Shown: positions 39,994-48,257, counted from the first letter of the stretch. The stretch: DNA of 48,257 nucleotides from Prevotellaceae bacterium (GCA_003150315.1 QAML01000084.1:1-48257), one strand, 5' to 3'. Numbers and translations: made by a program. The notes: a model not told the origin generated them from the letters alone.

Positions 39994-40906
39994 CTTCCGC
40001 CCTGTGTTTAAGATCGCGTTTCACCTTCTCGCGCATCTCTATGTAACCGTCCCAATACATAGCCATGTAGGTAGCGTATTCGGCGTAGTCCGTGGCATCG
40101 CGAAAACTCTCCGCCCACGTTCGTTTATCCACGCACTCACCGGGGTCTTTCGTGGGGTAGGGTATCAATTTTACGTCCGTATGCGGAGACACTTGCCAAT
40201 AGGCGATCTCCGTAGCGCGTCTTCCGGCGTCATCGTTGTCGAATGCCAGATATACGTGCTCGAACTCGGAAATTTTTTGCGCCTGCCACCGACTTACGTC
40301 GGCACCGAGTACAGCCGTGGCGTTGTACCCGTGTTCGTACAACCGAAGCACATCCGAATAACCCTCCACGACTACCACATAATCGTACCCGTCGTCGTAG
40401 TTGTACAGATATTCCTTTTTGTTGAACCCCGTATTGTTCCGAACGATTCTATCGGGAGTCTGTTTTCGTTGTTGAAAACCGACCAGCTCCCTACCGCGGT
40501 AAAACGGGATAATCATCCACCCGTCATCGGTTTCGCCGAAGCGGAAGTGTCTGAGCGTTTCATCCTTGTATCCCCTGTCGAGGAAATACTTCGGAGGTGT
40601 CACCGTGAACGACTTGTCAAGCTCGAATTCGGGTTTCTTGGGTTTATCTCCGACTACGCTGGCCAAATTGACCATCTCCATCGCGTCAAAGTAGTTCACA
40701 CCGAATCTTCGCGTAAGCAGTCTTACGGCACTCCCCTTCGCATTACACGAAAAGCAATGAAACACCCCGAGTTCAGGAGACAGAAAGAACGACTTTCTGC
40801 CGCTGCCGTCGGGGTGGTTCTCCCTGAAAGGACACATGCACCGTATCTGTCCATTGGACATCCTTACGGGGTCGTAGTCCTCCAATACTTTGAGAAGCTC
40901 GGTCAT
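39980..40906 (-). CDS. DnaG-type DNA primase
   Basis: 308 aa. The CHC2 zinc finger (C25, H31, C51, C54: MCPFRENH...FHCFSCNAKG) and TOPRIM motifs (VVVEGYSDVL; YLAFDNDDAGR). Shorter than cellular DnaG because the helicase-binding C-terminal domain is missing or reduced. Makes RNA primers for phage replication together with the DnaB-like helicase nearby. Confidence 0.9.
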   Translation of the reverse strand: MTELLKVLEDYDPVRMSNGQIRCMCPFRENHPDGSGRKSFFLSPELGVFHCFSCNAKGSAVRLLTRRFGVNYFDAMEMVNLASVVGDKPKKPEFELDKSFTVTPPKYFLDRGYKDETLRHFRFGETDDGWMIIPFYRGRELVGFQQRKQTPDRIVRNNTGFNKKEYLYNYDDGYDYVVVVEGYSDVLRLYEHGYNATAVLGADVSRWQAQKISEFEHVYLAFDNDDAGRRATEIAYWQVSPHTDVKLIPYPTKDPGECVDKRTWAESFRDATDYAEYATYMAMYWDGYIEMREKVKRDLKHRAEDDSR

Positions 40907-41283
40907 CGTTTCGTCCTGAGACTTTCGAGAACTTCCCTGAGGCGCTCCACGGAATCGGCCGCCGACTTTACCTTCGTACCATTGACACCGAGCGCCGTTT
41001 TGTGTGTCTGTATCAGCGTACCGAGCGGAACGAGCGACTTCCTAAGCTCCGTGATAGCTTTTATCAAATGGATGTTATACCGCGTATTTCCTACTACGGC
41101 ATTGTACATCCTCAGCACCGCGAACACCAGCACCGCGAACAATACGAGCGCGAAACGCGCGTAAAAATGCAACGGAGCGGAATAGAACAACGGCACTGCC
41201 ACCCACGTAACCACCGCGACCGCACCGATTACGATACCGGTTATCAGCATGTGGTATCCTAATTTAGAATCGTTACTTCCCAT
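40903..41283 (-). CDS. Membrane protein with cytoplasmic coiled tail (126 aa)
   Basis: Two membrane helices (about residues 12-30 and 42-62) and a helical charged C-terminus (SAADSVERLREVLESLRTKR). No family recognised. Overlaps the primase start by 4 bases, odd company for replication genes; might tether replication to the membrane (inference). Confidence 0.6.
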   Translation of the reverse strand: MGSNDSKLGYHMLITGIVIGAVAVVTWVAVPLFYSAPLHFYARFALVLFAVLVFAVLRMYNAVVGNTRYNIHLIKAITELRKSLVPLGTLIQTHKTALGVNGTKVKSAADSVERLREVLESLRTKR

Positions 41284-41621
41284 AAGGTCATGAATGCTTT
41301 GTTTACATTATTGAAGTCGGCAACCCTGTAAGGAATACAGTCGCCGGAGTCCTCCGCCTCCTTCTTACGACGCAGGAATATCTCGACGAGTTCCATATCG
41401 GTGTACCGCTTTCCCTTGTAGTTATCTTCGGCAGCAGGTGCACATGCGGCACCGGATTCCATCTCGAACACCCACCGGTATTCGGGAGCGTCATCCCTGC
41501 TTCCAATGCAGTACTTTATACCGTCCACCCAGAATACCGTGTCGTAGTGGATCGGCACGGCGTACCACCCGAAAATTTCGCAGAAGGTACGGTGTGTACC
41601 CATTTCTTTTATAAATTCCAT
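41259..41621 (-). CDS. Hypothetical protein (120 aa)
   Basis: No family recognised. Aromatic-rich N-terminal half (FGWYAVPIHYDTVFWVDG), charged helical end. Overlaps both neighbours, so co-translated. Confidence 0.6.
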   Translation of the reverse strand: MEFIKEMGTHRTFCEIFGWYAVPIHYDTVFWVDGIKYCIGSRDDAPEYRWVFEMESGAACAPAAEDNYKGKRYTDMELVEIFLRRKKEAEDSGDCIPYRVADFNNVNKAFMTLWEVTILN

Positions 41622-42004
41622 GTCATTACGTCGATACCGAGGGACAACCCTCTGTTTTTAGCCTCGAAGTCGATACGCCTGCCGACTACTACGTCCATAA
41701 TACTCGTATGAAGCATGTATCGTCTTCTCCACAGTACGTTCACCGCCTCCCTGACCGCCTTCTCGGGCGTAGCACAGCCGTAACAGCTGATGTTAGCCCC
41801 CGTCTTAGCCTCAGAAACAGCGTAAAGTTCAGGGTTGTTAGGGTCTCGGTGAACCATGAAAGTCCAGCCGAAAAACCGGAACCTACCTTCAACCAGCACA
41901 TCGTAAGGAACCCCCTTGCCGACAGACACAATTCCATAACCCACCGTAGTATCATATTCCGATTTCGGGTCTAACCGTTGTAACAGTTGCGGTATCGTCT
42001 TCAT
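41609..42004 (-). CDS. Hypothetical protein (131 aa)
   Basis: No family recognised. Beta-rich with a Trp-rich strand in the centre. Overlaps the end of the helicase gene by 53 bases; no better internal start is visible. Confidence 0.55.
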   Translation of the reverse strand: MKTIPQLLQRLDPKSEYDTTVGYGIVSVGKGVPYDVLVEGRFRFFGWTFMVHRDPNNPELYAVSEAKTGANISCYGCATPEKAVREAVNVLWRRRYMLHTSIMDVVVGRRIDFEAKNRGLSLGIDVMTWNL

Positions 42005-43238
42005 ACGAGGCGCTGAGTTTTATGGAAAAGTCCATTTTTTCAAGATTGCTCTGGAAGATGTACGTGGTACCTGCCGCCGCACGTCTTCCCTTTACGAGTT
42101 CCAGACCGACTTGATCGTAGAACTTCATATCCGCGTCCTGAAACATTCGAAGCGCAATATCGGAATCCTGCACGAACGAACTCGCATACGCGAAATCATC
42201 CTGACCGGATAAACCGTCCTTAGAGGCTTTCGTACCGCTTCCGCGACGCATCTGAGTAGTGTTCACGATAGGCGTTTTCGTCTCTTTGGCCAAACGTTTC
42301 AAATTACGTGTGATGTAGGTGATCTTCTCCCAACCCTCCTGAATGGAAGGTTCCAGCAGATACGAACCGTCGACGAATATAAGCGCCGGATTATACAGAC
42401 CGACCAACGCCGTAAGTTCGTCGATCGTCGCACAGCTGTACACGATGCGTATCGCCGACGAAGATTCCTTCAAGGCATCCAGACCATGATAGTACCTCGA
42501 CTTTTCACGTTCCGTAAGTTCTCCTTTGAGGAACCTCCCGTAGGGGAGTCTGAACATGATCGCATCGAACCGCTCCCGAAGTTCGTCCTCCCCGATCTCG
42601 TTCGAGATGAACAGTATGTCCCCGATCGACGTACCCTCCTCGCGAAGTTTCATTACGACCTTGTTAAGGAGTATGGCCAGATATACGATCAGAAACGTCT
42701 TTCCCTGACCGGCGCGACCACCGATCGTAATCAAGTCCGTGTTCCTGTAACCGTACAGTGTAGAATCCAACGCCTCCGCACCCATACTGAGGTACGTGAC
42801 ACCCTTCGTGGCGACCCTCTCCTCGTAGTCGGTGCGACGTTTGTCAGTATCGTCCGAGTAGAGGACATCCTTCGTCTCCATACCGTCGTTCGACAGCGAC
42901 GAAACGAGTGCACGGAGATCGGACAGTTTTTTATTCGGGTCTCCTTTCAGGCCCTTTACGATTTTCGGTATCTCCTCCGATATTCGCGTAAAGAGATACC
43001 TCTCGCGAACGATTCTCAAATAATACGTCGGACGTGCGTCCACTTCGGAAGCATCCAAACCGAACTTCTCGCAGTAAGCCTTCGCACCGACGAACTCACC
43101 GCTGTCCTTGTAGTAGTCTACAATGAACCGATGCTGGACCACCTCGGAACCGTCGAGCCAGTGTCTTCGGACTTTGGACAGCGTTTTCAGGTCTCTCCTG
43201 TTTACGATGGCCAGCAAAAGTTTCTCTCCGTCAGTCAT
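41952..43238 (-). CDS. DnaB-like replicative helicase
   Basis: 428 aa from MTDGEKLL (43238). Walker A GGRAGQGKTFLIV, Walker B LIFVDGSYLLEP, and IVNTTQMRRGSG as in DnaB motif H4. The N-terminal about 150 aa correspond to the DnaB N-terminal domain and linker. Ring helicase that unwinds the fork and recruits the primase. Overlaps the loader by 8 bases. Confidence 0.9.
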   Translation of the reverse strand: MTDGEKLLLAIVNRRDLKTLSKVRRHWLDGSEVVQHRFIVDYYKDSGEFVGAKAYCEKFGLDASEVDARPTYYLRIVRERYLFTRISEEIPKIVKGLKGDPNKKLSDLRALVSSLSNDGMETKDVLYSDDTDKRRTDYEERVATKGVTYLSMGAEALDSTLYGYRNTDLITIGGRAGQGKTFLIVYLAILLNKVVMKLREEGTSIGDILFISNEIGEDELRERFDAIMFRLPYGRFLKGELTEREKSRYYHGLDALKESSSAIRIVYSCATIDELTALVGLYNPALIFVDGSYLLEPSIQEGWEKITYITRNLKRLAKETKTPIVNTTQMRRGSGTKASKDGLSGQDDFAYASSFVQDSDIALRMFQDADMKFYDQVGLELVKGRRAAAGTTYIFQSNLEKMDFSIKLSASYEDDTATVTTVRPEIGI

Positions 43239-43863
43239 ATAGCAATCCTTTAAGTCTCTTTTGAATAACCGTTCGATAATCCTGTCCACGGACCACCACC
43301 GGCACCACCGCTTCATTGAGAAGTGACCCGACGTCCTCCGAAAACACCGTTCGTATATACTTCGGGTCGGTATTCGACGTAATCCACACCGGACGTCGCA
43401 TCTGTATGCGGTAACGCAGCACGGATTCCACCACCCGCTTCACCAGATCGGGCAGCGGAATAGCGTTTCCGTTCGCATCGACGTTCTTCCCGAACTCGTC
43501 GATACCGAGAAAGTCGACCGTACACAGCATGCGCTGGAACATGACCCTCTGTTCGTCGGAGTACCACGACGCCGTAACGTTACTGACAATATCGTCCATC
43601 GAGTAGACTCTGCACCGGTACCGCTCCTTGATGAATCTTACGAATACCGTGTTCAGCAAATGGGACTTTCCCGTACCGTTCGCTCCCCACAGGTACAGAC
43701 CGACACCGTTTCGGAGCATCTCCCCCACGTTGTCCACGTACTGCATGACCGTTTCGAGCGCTCTGGGATCGTTCGTGAACTCATCGATCTCCTTGTCGTG
43801 CCAACCGGAGCGTATGCCGCAGTCCAGAAGATACTGCGTAAATTTAGAATCCTTCTCTTTCAT
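43231..43863 (-). CDS. DnaC/IstB-like helicase loader
   Basis: 210 aa AAA+ protein. Walker A YLWGANGTGKSHLLN, Walker B DFLGIDEFGK, sensor PVWITSNTDP. Small size and position next to the helicase fit a loader that places the DnaB ring on single-stranded DNA. Confidence 0.88.
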   Translation of the reverse strand: MKEKDSKFTQYLLDCGIRSGWHDKEIDEFTNDPRALETVMQYVDNVGEMLRNGVGLYLWGANGTGKSHLLNTVFVRFIKERYRCRVYSMDDIVSNVTASWYSDEQRVMFQRMLCTVDFLGIDEFGKNVDANGNAIPLPDLVKRVVESVLRYRIQMRRPVWITSNTDPKYIRTVFSEDVGSLLNEAVVPVVVRGQDYRTVIQKRLKGLLYD

Positions 43864-44602
43864 CGTCGACCTCCCTCATGTAATCCTTGCTTCCGTCACC
43901 TCTGCTGAGAGCACCGAAGATCGTGTCCTTCATTACCGAAACCCGCGTGAGTGTGGGCACACCCCTCCGATCATACGCCGGATAGTTCAGCGTACCCTCC
44001 ACCAATATGGCGAACGTCGTGAACTTATCGTAAGCTTTGAGAATGTTAGTCGTCTGGTAGTACTCCGTCTTGTTGCGCACCGTATACGTTTCACCGCCGG
44101 TGAATATCTCGTACAGATAGGTGAACAACGTAGTGAAGTCCCCGGGGGTCATCTCCGAGATACCGCGGTCTATATACGTGTTTATCTGTTCGGCGATGAA
44201 CCTTCCGCGGCTTCTTCGCAGCGCCGACCGAGGTTTTTCGAACGACTTGATAGCCTCCCTGAGTTTTTCGATAGCGGCATCCGCAATGGAACTCTCCGCA
44301 TTGAACGGAAAGAACCGAGACCCGCGTATTTCACCGGCGTAGATGCCTCCTTCGGTGTCCATGAAGATAAGACCCTTGTGAAGGAGTGCATCCACCGCCT
44401 TGTCGATCTCGGATTCATCCCACGTAGCGAAAATATCGTACAGATCATCCCTCTTGCACGAACACAGCGCATACACCGTATCGTCTCCCTCCACTTTACC
44501 GGAAGACACATTCGATATAAGCGCCATGTACAACAGAATTTCGAAGTCCACGATACCGCTGACGGAAAACTCCTTTCGCAGTTTGTGCAACCCGTTCATC
44601 AC
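43844..44602 (-). CDS. Probable replication initiation protein (252 aa)
   Basis: The N-terminal part (FEILLYMALISNVSSGKVEG...DESEIDKAVDALLHKGLI) resembles the winged-helix region of phage initiators or DnaD-type proteins, and the C-terminal part has Asp/Glu-rich helices. It precedes the loader directly, the usual place for an initiator. Motif support is moderate. Confidence 0.55.
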   Translation of the reverse strand: MMNGLHKLRKEFSVSGIVDFEILLYMALISNVSSGKVEGDDTVYALCSCKRDDLYDIFATWDESEIDKAVDALLHKGLIFMDTEGGIYAGEIRGSRFFPFNAESSIADAAIEKLREAIKSFEKPRSALRRSRGRFIAEQINTYIDRGISEMTPGDFTTLFTYLYEIFTGGETYTVRNKTEYYQTTNILKAYDKFTTFAILVEGTLNYPAYDRRGVPTLTRVSVMKDTIFGALSRGDGSKDYMREVDDEREGF

Positions 44603-44844
44603 TTACCGTCGAGTTCTTTTAACTGCACTTCCAGTTCCTCGGTAATGATCGTATCGGCCTTTTCGATCGTGGTCTTGACCAATGCGATCTCCTCCCTCGT
44701 GGGTTCGATCGGCAGCGTTACACCGACCGTGACCTTAGCACTCTCGTAGTTGCCGAGATTCTTCGTCAGCGACTTTTCGTAATACACCGTACACCCTGCG
44801 TCACGGAGAACTTTCTTGGTGTCGGTTTCTGCAATTTTAGGCAT
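44599..44844 (-). CDS. Hypothetical protein (81 aa)
   Basis: No family recognised. Short beta N-terminus and a long helix ending in acidic residues (ITEELEVQLKELDGK). Overlaps both neighbours by 4-8 bases. Confidence 0.6.
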   Translation of the reverse strand: MPKIAETDTKKVLRDAGCTVYYEKSLTKNLGNYESAKVTVGVTLPIEPTREEIALVKTTIEKADTIITEELEVQLKELDGK

Positions 44845-45130
44845 ATTTGCTCCTTTCCTCCGAAAAGATTCGGTTTATTTCTACAATCAGTTCCGCCGGG
44901 CACTTCCTGTTGCACGGAATTCGTCGGATAAGCGGTGCGACCTTTTTCGTAAACTCGACCGGATAGCAGCGGGCACCGCGATACGTGAGAAAAGCCGGCG
45001 GAATAACACCGTTTCTCTCGTACCGGCGTATCGTATCGATCGACCGGTCGCACTCACGGGCGAAACCGGAAATGACGTACACCTCCGTGAGATTCCCGTT
45101 GATCGAAACCGTGAATTTTTTACTCCTCAT
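44837..45130 (-). CDS. MerR/excisionase-type HTH protein (97 aa)
   Basis: ECDRSIDTIRRYERNGVIPP followed by RGARCYPVEFTKKV is the MerR-family winged HTH pattern (helix, RRYxxxGxIPP, wing, YxxxE). No effector domain. Likely a DNA-binding regulator or replication accessory of the following genes. Confidence 0.75.
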   Translation of the reverse strand: MRSKKFTVSINGNLTEVYVISGFARECDRSIDTIRRYERNGVIPPAFLTYRGARCYPVEFTKKVAPLIRRIPCNRKCPAELIVEINRIFSEERSKYA

Positions 45131-45551
45131 GAAAACGTTTCTTTACTTTGACAGAAAACGCACGGGTCTCCTTTTCGACGTAAAGCTCCTTCATTACGTC
45201 GATGGAAATCTCCCCTCTCTCGTACATGCGTTGAATGACGTCCTCCCGAATAATCGTGGTCGTCTCCAAACACTCCGTAAGTTTATGACGGCGGAGTATG
45301 TCCTCCGCTTCGGGAACGAGTACGGCGGTCAGACGCAAGTCCTTCCGCAGTTGAATCTCCTTGTCAGCATAGGGAATGACCGCCACACGGCTTCCGGTGG
45401 CCGTAACGTTACCGAGCCTGTCGACACCATCTTCGAGTACCGGACGCATCGAAGCGAGTTCCTTTTCGATCTCCTTGATTTCGAGTTTCCTTTGGTGATA
45501 GTTAAGCGCGGTCAGCGCCAAACCGTCTTCGCTGTTGTTCAATGTAGGCAT
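45120..45551 (-). CDS. Coiled-coil hypothetical protein (143 aa)
   Basis: Start MPTLNNSE (45551), after the terminator; the longer frame would begin inside it. Heptad-like charged helix at about residues 18-45 (KLEIKEIEKELASM). No family recognised. Confidence 0.65.
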   Translation of the reverse strand: MPTLNNSEDGLALTALNYHQRKLEIKEIEKELASMRPVLEDGVDRLGNVTATGSRVAVIPYADKEIQLRKDLRLTAVLVPEAEDILRRHKLTECLETTTIIREDVIQRMYERGEISIDVMKELYVEKETRAFSVKVKKRFHEE

Positions 45552-45572
45552 AGTGTATCCTGTTTTTGAAAA

Positions 45573-45607
45573 ACGGGGGAGAGCAAACAAGCGTCACCCT
45601 CCCCCGT
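45573..45607 (-). terminator. Strong Rho-independent terminator
   Basis: ACGGGGGAG/CTCCCCCGT 9-bp stem followed on the minus strand by TTTTTC. No consensus promoter lies between it and the ATG at 45551, so downstream replication genes may depend on partial read-through. Confidence 0.88.
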
Positions 45608-45626
45608 CCGCTGAATGGTAATCGGA

Positions 45627-46607
45627 TTACTCCTCGATCAGCATGATCTTCGTGTTGTGCGTCCCGAGCATCGACTCCGTACCGTCGTCGTACTTGATCG
45701 TGGGCTTACCGCGTCGCATCGCGGACACCTCGCCGGAATACCAGCACTTGTTCGCCTCGTCGGCCCAGTACACCGACACACGGTCTCCTACATGGAGCTG
45801 AGAAGGTTCTACCAATTCACCGGCGGGTTCATCTTTCGACCCCTCCTCGGCAGCCTCCTCACCAGACTGTGCGTTGAGTGCGTCGGAAATCTGTTGGGCG
45901 ATCTCCATGATGTCGGCCTCGCTGTTGTCGGCGAACTCGCGGAACGCCTTTTCGACACCCTCCTCGTCATAGTCGTCCGACGGAGCGTATCCCTTGATCG
46001 TAGCGAGGGACTTCTTCTCGTTCATATCCCCGTTGTCGAACGCTTCGAGGACTTTGGCCACATCGTGCGTGAAGTCCTTCTCCTTCTTGGCAGGTTTCGG
46101 CATGGAATCTTCGAACGGAAGATCGTCCGTGTCGTCGTCATCCGCCTTCGCTACGGGTTTAGCAGCAGGTTTCGGGGCAGGTTTCGTACCCTCCTGTGCG
46201 TCGAGGATCAGCAAACGCAATTTCTTGTTCGTGTTCTTGCCCTCCTGTGCGTCGGGGTCGATACCGAGTTTGTCGCAGATAGCGAGAAGCTCCTTCGTGG
46301 GCATCTCCATCAGATCGCGTTCAGCGTACACCGGGAGTTCATCCTGTGCGTCGTCCTCCGAAACTTCGGCCCCCGATGCGGCGGGAGCAGGAGCGGGGGA
46401 AGCTGCGGCAGGCTCCCGCGTAGCCTCCTCGAACGTCGGAGCGGATTTCTTAACGGGTTTCGGGTCTTCCTCCTTCGTCGGTGTGAAAGCTCCGAGCGAT
46501 ACGACCGGCAGGAACAGTCTGCCGTCATGTTCGATTGCATCGACCTCGCAATTGGCGGGGTACTGCGCTACAAGAGTAGCCGTCGGTTTGATTTTTCCGA
46601 TTACCAT
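45627..46607 (-). CDS. Acidic linker protein with C-terminal Tudor-like domain (326 aa)
   Basis: The N-terminal 50 aa form a small beta domain, followed by long Ala/Pro/Glu/Lys and Asp-rich linkers with two helical islands, and a C-terminal domain LHVGDRVSVYWADEANKCWY followed by SGEVSAMRRGKPTIKYDDG, like Tudor/agenet folds. Short DAQEG/DAQDE repeats occur in the linkers. May be a scaffold of the replication machinery. Family of the whole protein not recognised. Own promoter and terminator. Confidence 0.65.
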   Translation of the reverse strand: MVIGKIKPTATLVAQYPANCEVDAIEHDGRLFLPVVSLGAFTPTKEEDPKPVKKSAPTFEEATREPAAASPAPAPAASGAEVSEDDAQDELPVYAERDLMEMPTKELLAICDKLGIDPDAQEGKNTNKKLRLLILDAQEGTKPAPKPAAKPVAKADDDDTDDLPFEDSMPKPAKKEKDFTHDVAKVLEAFDNGDMNEKKSLATIKGYAPSDDYDEEGVEKAFREFADNSEADIMEIAQQISDALNAQSGEEAAEEGSKDEPAGELVEPSQLHVGDRVSVYWADEANKCWYSGEVSAMRRGKPTIKYDDGTESMLGTHNTKIMLIEE

Positions 46608-46652
46608 AGTTTTGTAAAATTAAGTTGTGAGAAATGTTTTTGTGAACGAGAA

Positions 46653-46684
46653 CAAATATAGACGTTGCAAACGATATTTCCAAA
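46653..46684 (-). promoter_or_regulatory. Consensus promoter
   Basis: TTTG (46684-46681), exactly 20 bases, TATATTTG (46660-46653) on the minus strand, -33 context ACGTTTGGAAAT. The 45-base leader ends at the ATG at 46607. Confidence 0.85.
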
Positions 46685-46688
46685 CGTC

Positions 46689-46910
46689 CTACTTGGCCGT
46701 TACTACGCAATGATCGCACCCGTATTGCACGTACAGCGACGTCCCGGGCATTATCGGGAACACCGCGAATCCATCGCGGGCACCCTCGGAGATTCTCCCA
46801 ATGACCGTCTCGTAGTCGTCGGGGTTTACCGAGAACACATGTCCTATGGGTTTCTCGTACAGCGCATCGTATGCGCTCTGCGGGGTATCCCTGTCGAAAT
46901 CGTAGTTCAT
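46689..46910 (-). CDS. Hypothetical small protein (73 aa)
   Basis: No family recognised; a CDHC motif near the C-terminus. Overlaps the upstream gene by 4 bases and ends 5 bases before the promoter. Confidence 0.6.
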   Translation of the reverse strand: MNYDFDRDTPQSAYDALYEKPIGHVFSVNPDDYETVIGRISEGARDGFAVFPIMPGTSLYVQYGCDHCVVTAK

Positions 46911-47110
46911 CGAAACAAATCTTTACCTGTATACATCTGGTAGAAACACGCCGTAGCCGCAACGAAGCAGACCACGCACAGAAAATCGCTTACGACGAAC
47001 ATCACCACGTCGTCCTCCGTAAATGACACTTCGAACAGCAGCATCCCGAGTGCGAACGAGTAGATAACCCCGAACACTCCATTGATGAAACGATACCATT
47101 TACTTCCCAT
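46907..47110 (-). CDS. Small two-helix membrane protein (67 aa)
   Basis: Start MGSKWYRFI (47110). Helices at about residues 8-27 and 33-55. No family recognised. Overlaps the metallopeptidase-like gene by 11 bases. Confidence 0.6.
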   Translation of the reverse strand: MGSKWYRFINGVFGVIYSFALGMLLFEVSFTEDDVVMFVVSDFLCVVCFVAATACFYQMYTGKDLFR

Positions 47111-47732
47111 AGCTGCGGAATATTTTCCAACCAGTCCACGCGAGTTCGGCCATGAACTTGCGTTCCAGAAGGTAGTTCGCATTGGGAGCCTTCGACGTGG
47201 CTTCCAGTTCGAAGCACGTATTGGCGCGGATTACCTGCGCGGTTATCTTCCCGTATTTGGTTTCACCCGCCCGTTTCATACGCGAGAGTTTCACCCACAC
47301 CCTGACGTAATCCGCCATGTATACGATCGTCGGCACGAACGGCACCGCCAGAAGCAGCCACGGCGTAGTGAACGCCGCTGCGACCGCTACGGGAATACTT
47401 ACGACCGTATGCAGCTCTCTTTGCTGGACTACGTGTATCCTCTCATGATTGAGAATCGGAATCGGGTCTTTCACTTTCAGGTCGCGCTTGACGAAAAAGA
47501 ACGGATAGCAGGCCCATGCCGGATAGTGCAGCCTGCGTGCGAGGACGGGGAATCCCCTTTTAAGTCCCCCGAGGATGAAATTACACAGCGAAGCGAACTT
47601 CGCCACGCTCTTGTAGTCGTACTCGAATCCCTTGTTGTCGGCGAAGGTAGTCCACCGCTCACCGGTCTTTCCCCTGCGGAGAAGCAGTCGTCTCTCCCTG
47701 CGGTTGGGTCGTATGTTACTCTCTTGTGTCAT
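47100..47732 (-). CDS. HExxH metallopeptidase-like membrane protein
   Basis: Start MTQESN (47732), overlapping the upstream stop by 17 bases. About 210 aa, basic N-terminus, LNHERIHVVQQRELH in the middle (HExxH), then two membrane helices (VVSIPVAVAAAF and WLLLAVPFVPTIVY) and a basic end. The NHERIHxxQQ motif occurs in small membrane proteins of Bacteroidota. Substrate unknown. Confidence 0.7.
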   Translation of the reverse strand: MTQESNIRPNRRERRLLLRRGKTGERWTTFADNKGFEYDYKSVAKFASLCNFILGGLKRGFPVLARRLHYPAWACYPFFFVKRDLKVKDPIPILNHERIHVVQQRELHTVVSIPVAVAAAFTTPWLLLAVPFVPTIVYMADYVRVWVKLSRMKRAGETKYGKITAQVIRANTCFELEATSKAPNANYLLERKFMAELAWTGWKIFRSYGK

Positions 47733-47964
47733 CATCCTCGTCTTTGTCAAATGTCCTCTCGATAGCGTCTATACGGGAAAGGTTCTCGTAATGCGTAATC
47801 GTAACGATAAACAGAAATATCGACAGCGCGTACATCCACAGATAGCTGGCGTCATCGAATATCCTGCTGAGTTCGATAGGCATCCGCACGAGCACTACAA
47901 ATATAGCCAATTTAACGATCTCTCGTGCGACAATGGTAATAAAATTCATGTTTCTTTTCGTCAT
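47716..47964 (-). CDS. Small two-helix membrane protein (82 aa)
   Basis: Start MTKRNMNF (47964) overlaps the helicase stop by one base. Two hydrophobic helices and an acidic tail (DKDEDDDTRE). No family recognised. A TATATTTG word at 47905-47898 inside it lacks a -33 box. Confidence 0.6.
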   Translation of the reverse strand: MTKRNMNFITIVAREIVKLAIFVVLVRMPIELSRIFDDASYLWMYALSIFLFIVTITHYENLSRIDAIERTFDKDEDDDTRE

Positions 47965-48257
47965 TAGAGTAACTTCTTCAATTCGGGGATCGTCGTCGCC
48001 CCTCTGTATTCGGCATTTATCGCGATCGTCTTCTGGGCCGCCCTGAACACTCCGTATGTGTACGGACACTTATCGAGAAGGTACAGCGCGACGGGAGGTT
48101 TCTTGCCGCTGAACTCGCGGGATATGCGGCCGATGGCCTGTTCCGTATCTTTGAGCGGAAGGTGTATAATAAGCGTATCGAGACGGGGAATGTCCAAACC
48201 CTCCTTCGCCAGCTGCGTGACACCGAACACGAGCGGGCACTCGTTTTCGAGATACCG
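47964..48257 (-). CDS. Superfamily 2 DNA helicase, C-terminal part (partial)
   Basis: The frame is open to the window edge. TQLAKEGLDIPRLDTLII is helicase motif V and AIGRISRE motif VI, as in UvsW/RecG/RAD25-like enzymes. These act on branched DNA in phage recombination and origin control. The motor domain 1 lies outside the window. Confidence 0.85.
   Translation of the reverse strand, partial: RYLENECPLVFGVTQLAKEGLDIPRLDTLIIHLPLKDTEQAIGRISREFSGKKPPVALYLLDKCPYTYGVFRAAQKTIAINAEYRGATTIPELKKLL

Noticed and set aside
40004..41164. 386-aa plus-strand frame, among the longest on that strand
   Set aside because: Antisense shadow of the primase and its neighbour; no recognisable motif, while the minus strand has zinc finger and TOPRIM.
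43628..44749. 373-aa plus-strand frame
   Set aside because: Antisense to the loader and initiator genes, no domain pattern.
45615..46661. 348-aa plus-strand frame
   Set aside because: Shadow of the acidic Tudor-like gene; its Arg/Leu-rich composition reflects the complementary codons.
47898..47905. TATATTTG promoter word inside the gene at 47716
   Set aside because: No -33 element at 19-21 bases and no start codon close downstream; likely chance.

Overview
The window is a 48 kb internal piece of a double-stranded DNA tailed phage (or closely related prophage) genome. Every gene I can support is on the minus strand, and many neighbours overlap by 1 to 17 bases, so most of the window is a few long co-transcribed arrays read right to left. 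The host is most likely a member of the Bacteroidota. Many intergenic gaps carry the Bacteroidota promoter form (TTTG, 19-20 bases, TAnnTTTG), several leaders are A-rich without a clear Shine-Dalgarno, and families common in that phylum occur (DUF3109, BACON-like tail domains, YopX, SpoVS). No capsid, portal, terminase, tape-measure or integrase gene is present, so the rest of the genome lies outside.

Layout from the right end: (1) 48257-46689, the end of a superfamily 2 helicase and small membrane proteins, one with an HExxH motif. (2) 46607-39424, an acidic Tudor-like protein, a terminator, then a coupled replication array: MerR-like HTH protein, probable initiator, DnaC-type loader, DnaB-type helicase, CHC2/TOPRIM primase. 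(3) 39305-33776, SSB, family A DNA polymerase, a very acidic small protein, a RecA-like recombinase, small proteins and a PD-(D/E)XK nuclease. (4) 33705-30696, a MoxR ATPase and VWA metalloprotein pair. (5) 30600-26594, tRNA-Arg, a Cas4-like nuclease, a secreted protein, a second small nuclease, a SpoVS protein and a tiny Ala/Arg/Gly-rich basic protein. (6) 26507-21410, a 7-deazaguanine DNA modification block: QueC, a DpdA-like transglycosylase interrupted by an intein, three accessory proteins, and QueE; FolE lies separately at 5361-6026. (7) 21388-14322, receptor-binding and tail-decoration genes. (8) 14180-6104, small genes, two tRNAs, an IspD-like/LicD pair, a transposase-like zinc protein, another adhesin, MazG and YopX proteins. 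(9) 6026-2794, FolE, DUF3109, Dps, a Tad2-like anti-Thoeris protein and a metallopeptidase-like protein. (10) 2684-131, five small genes with a shared pattern, separated by nearly 1 kb of repeat-rich DNA without genes.

The most interesting signals are: a tail-adhesin gene apparently switched off by a (CT)6 tract that five repeat units would put in frame; other simple repeats in the leaders of neighbouring tail genes; BACON-like domains whose halves sit in consecutive ORFs; the intein placed at the probable catalytic motif of the DNA-modifying transglycosylase; a Tad2 domain fused to another phage domain; and the family of small accessory proteins next to a repeat-rich gap.
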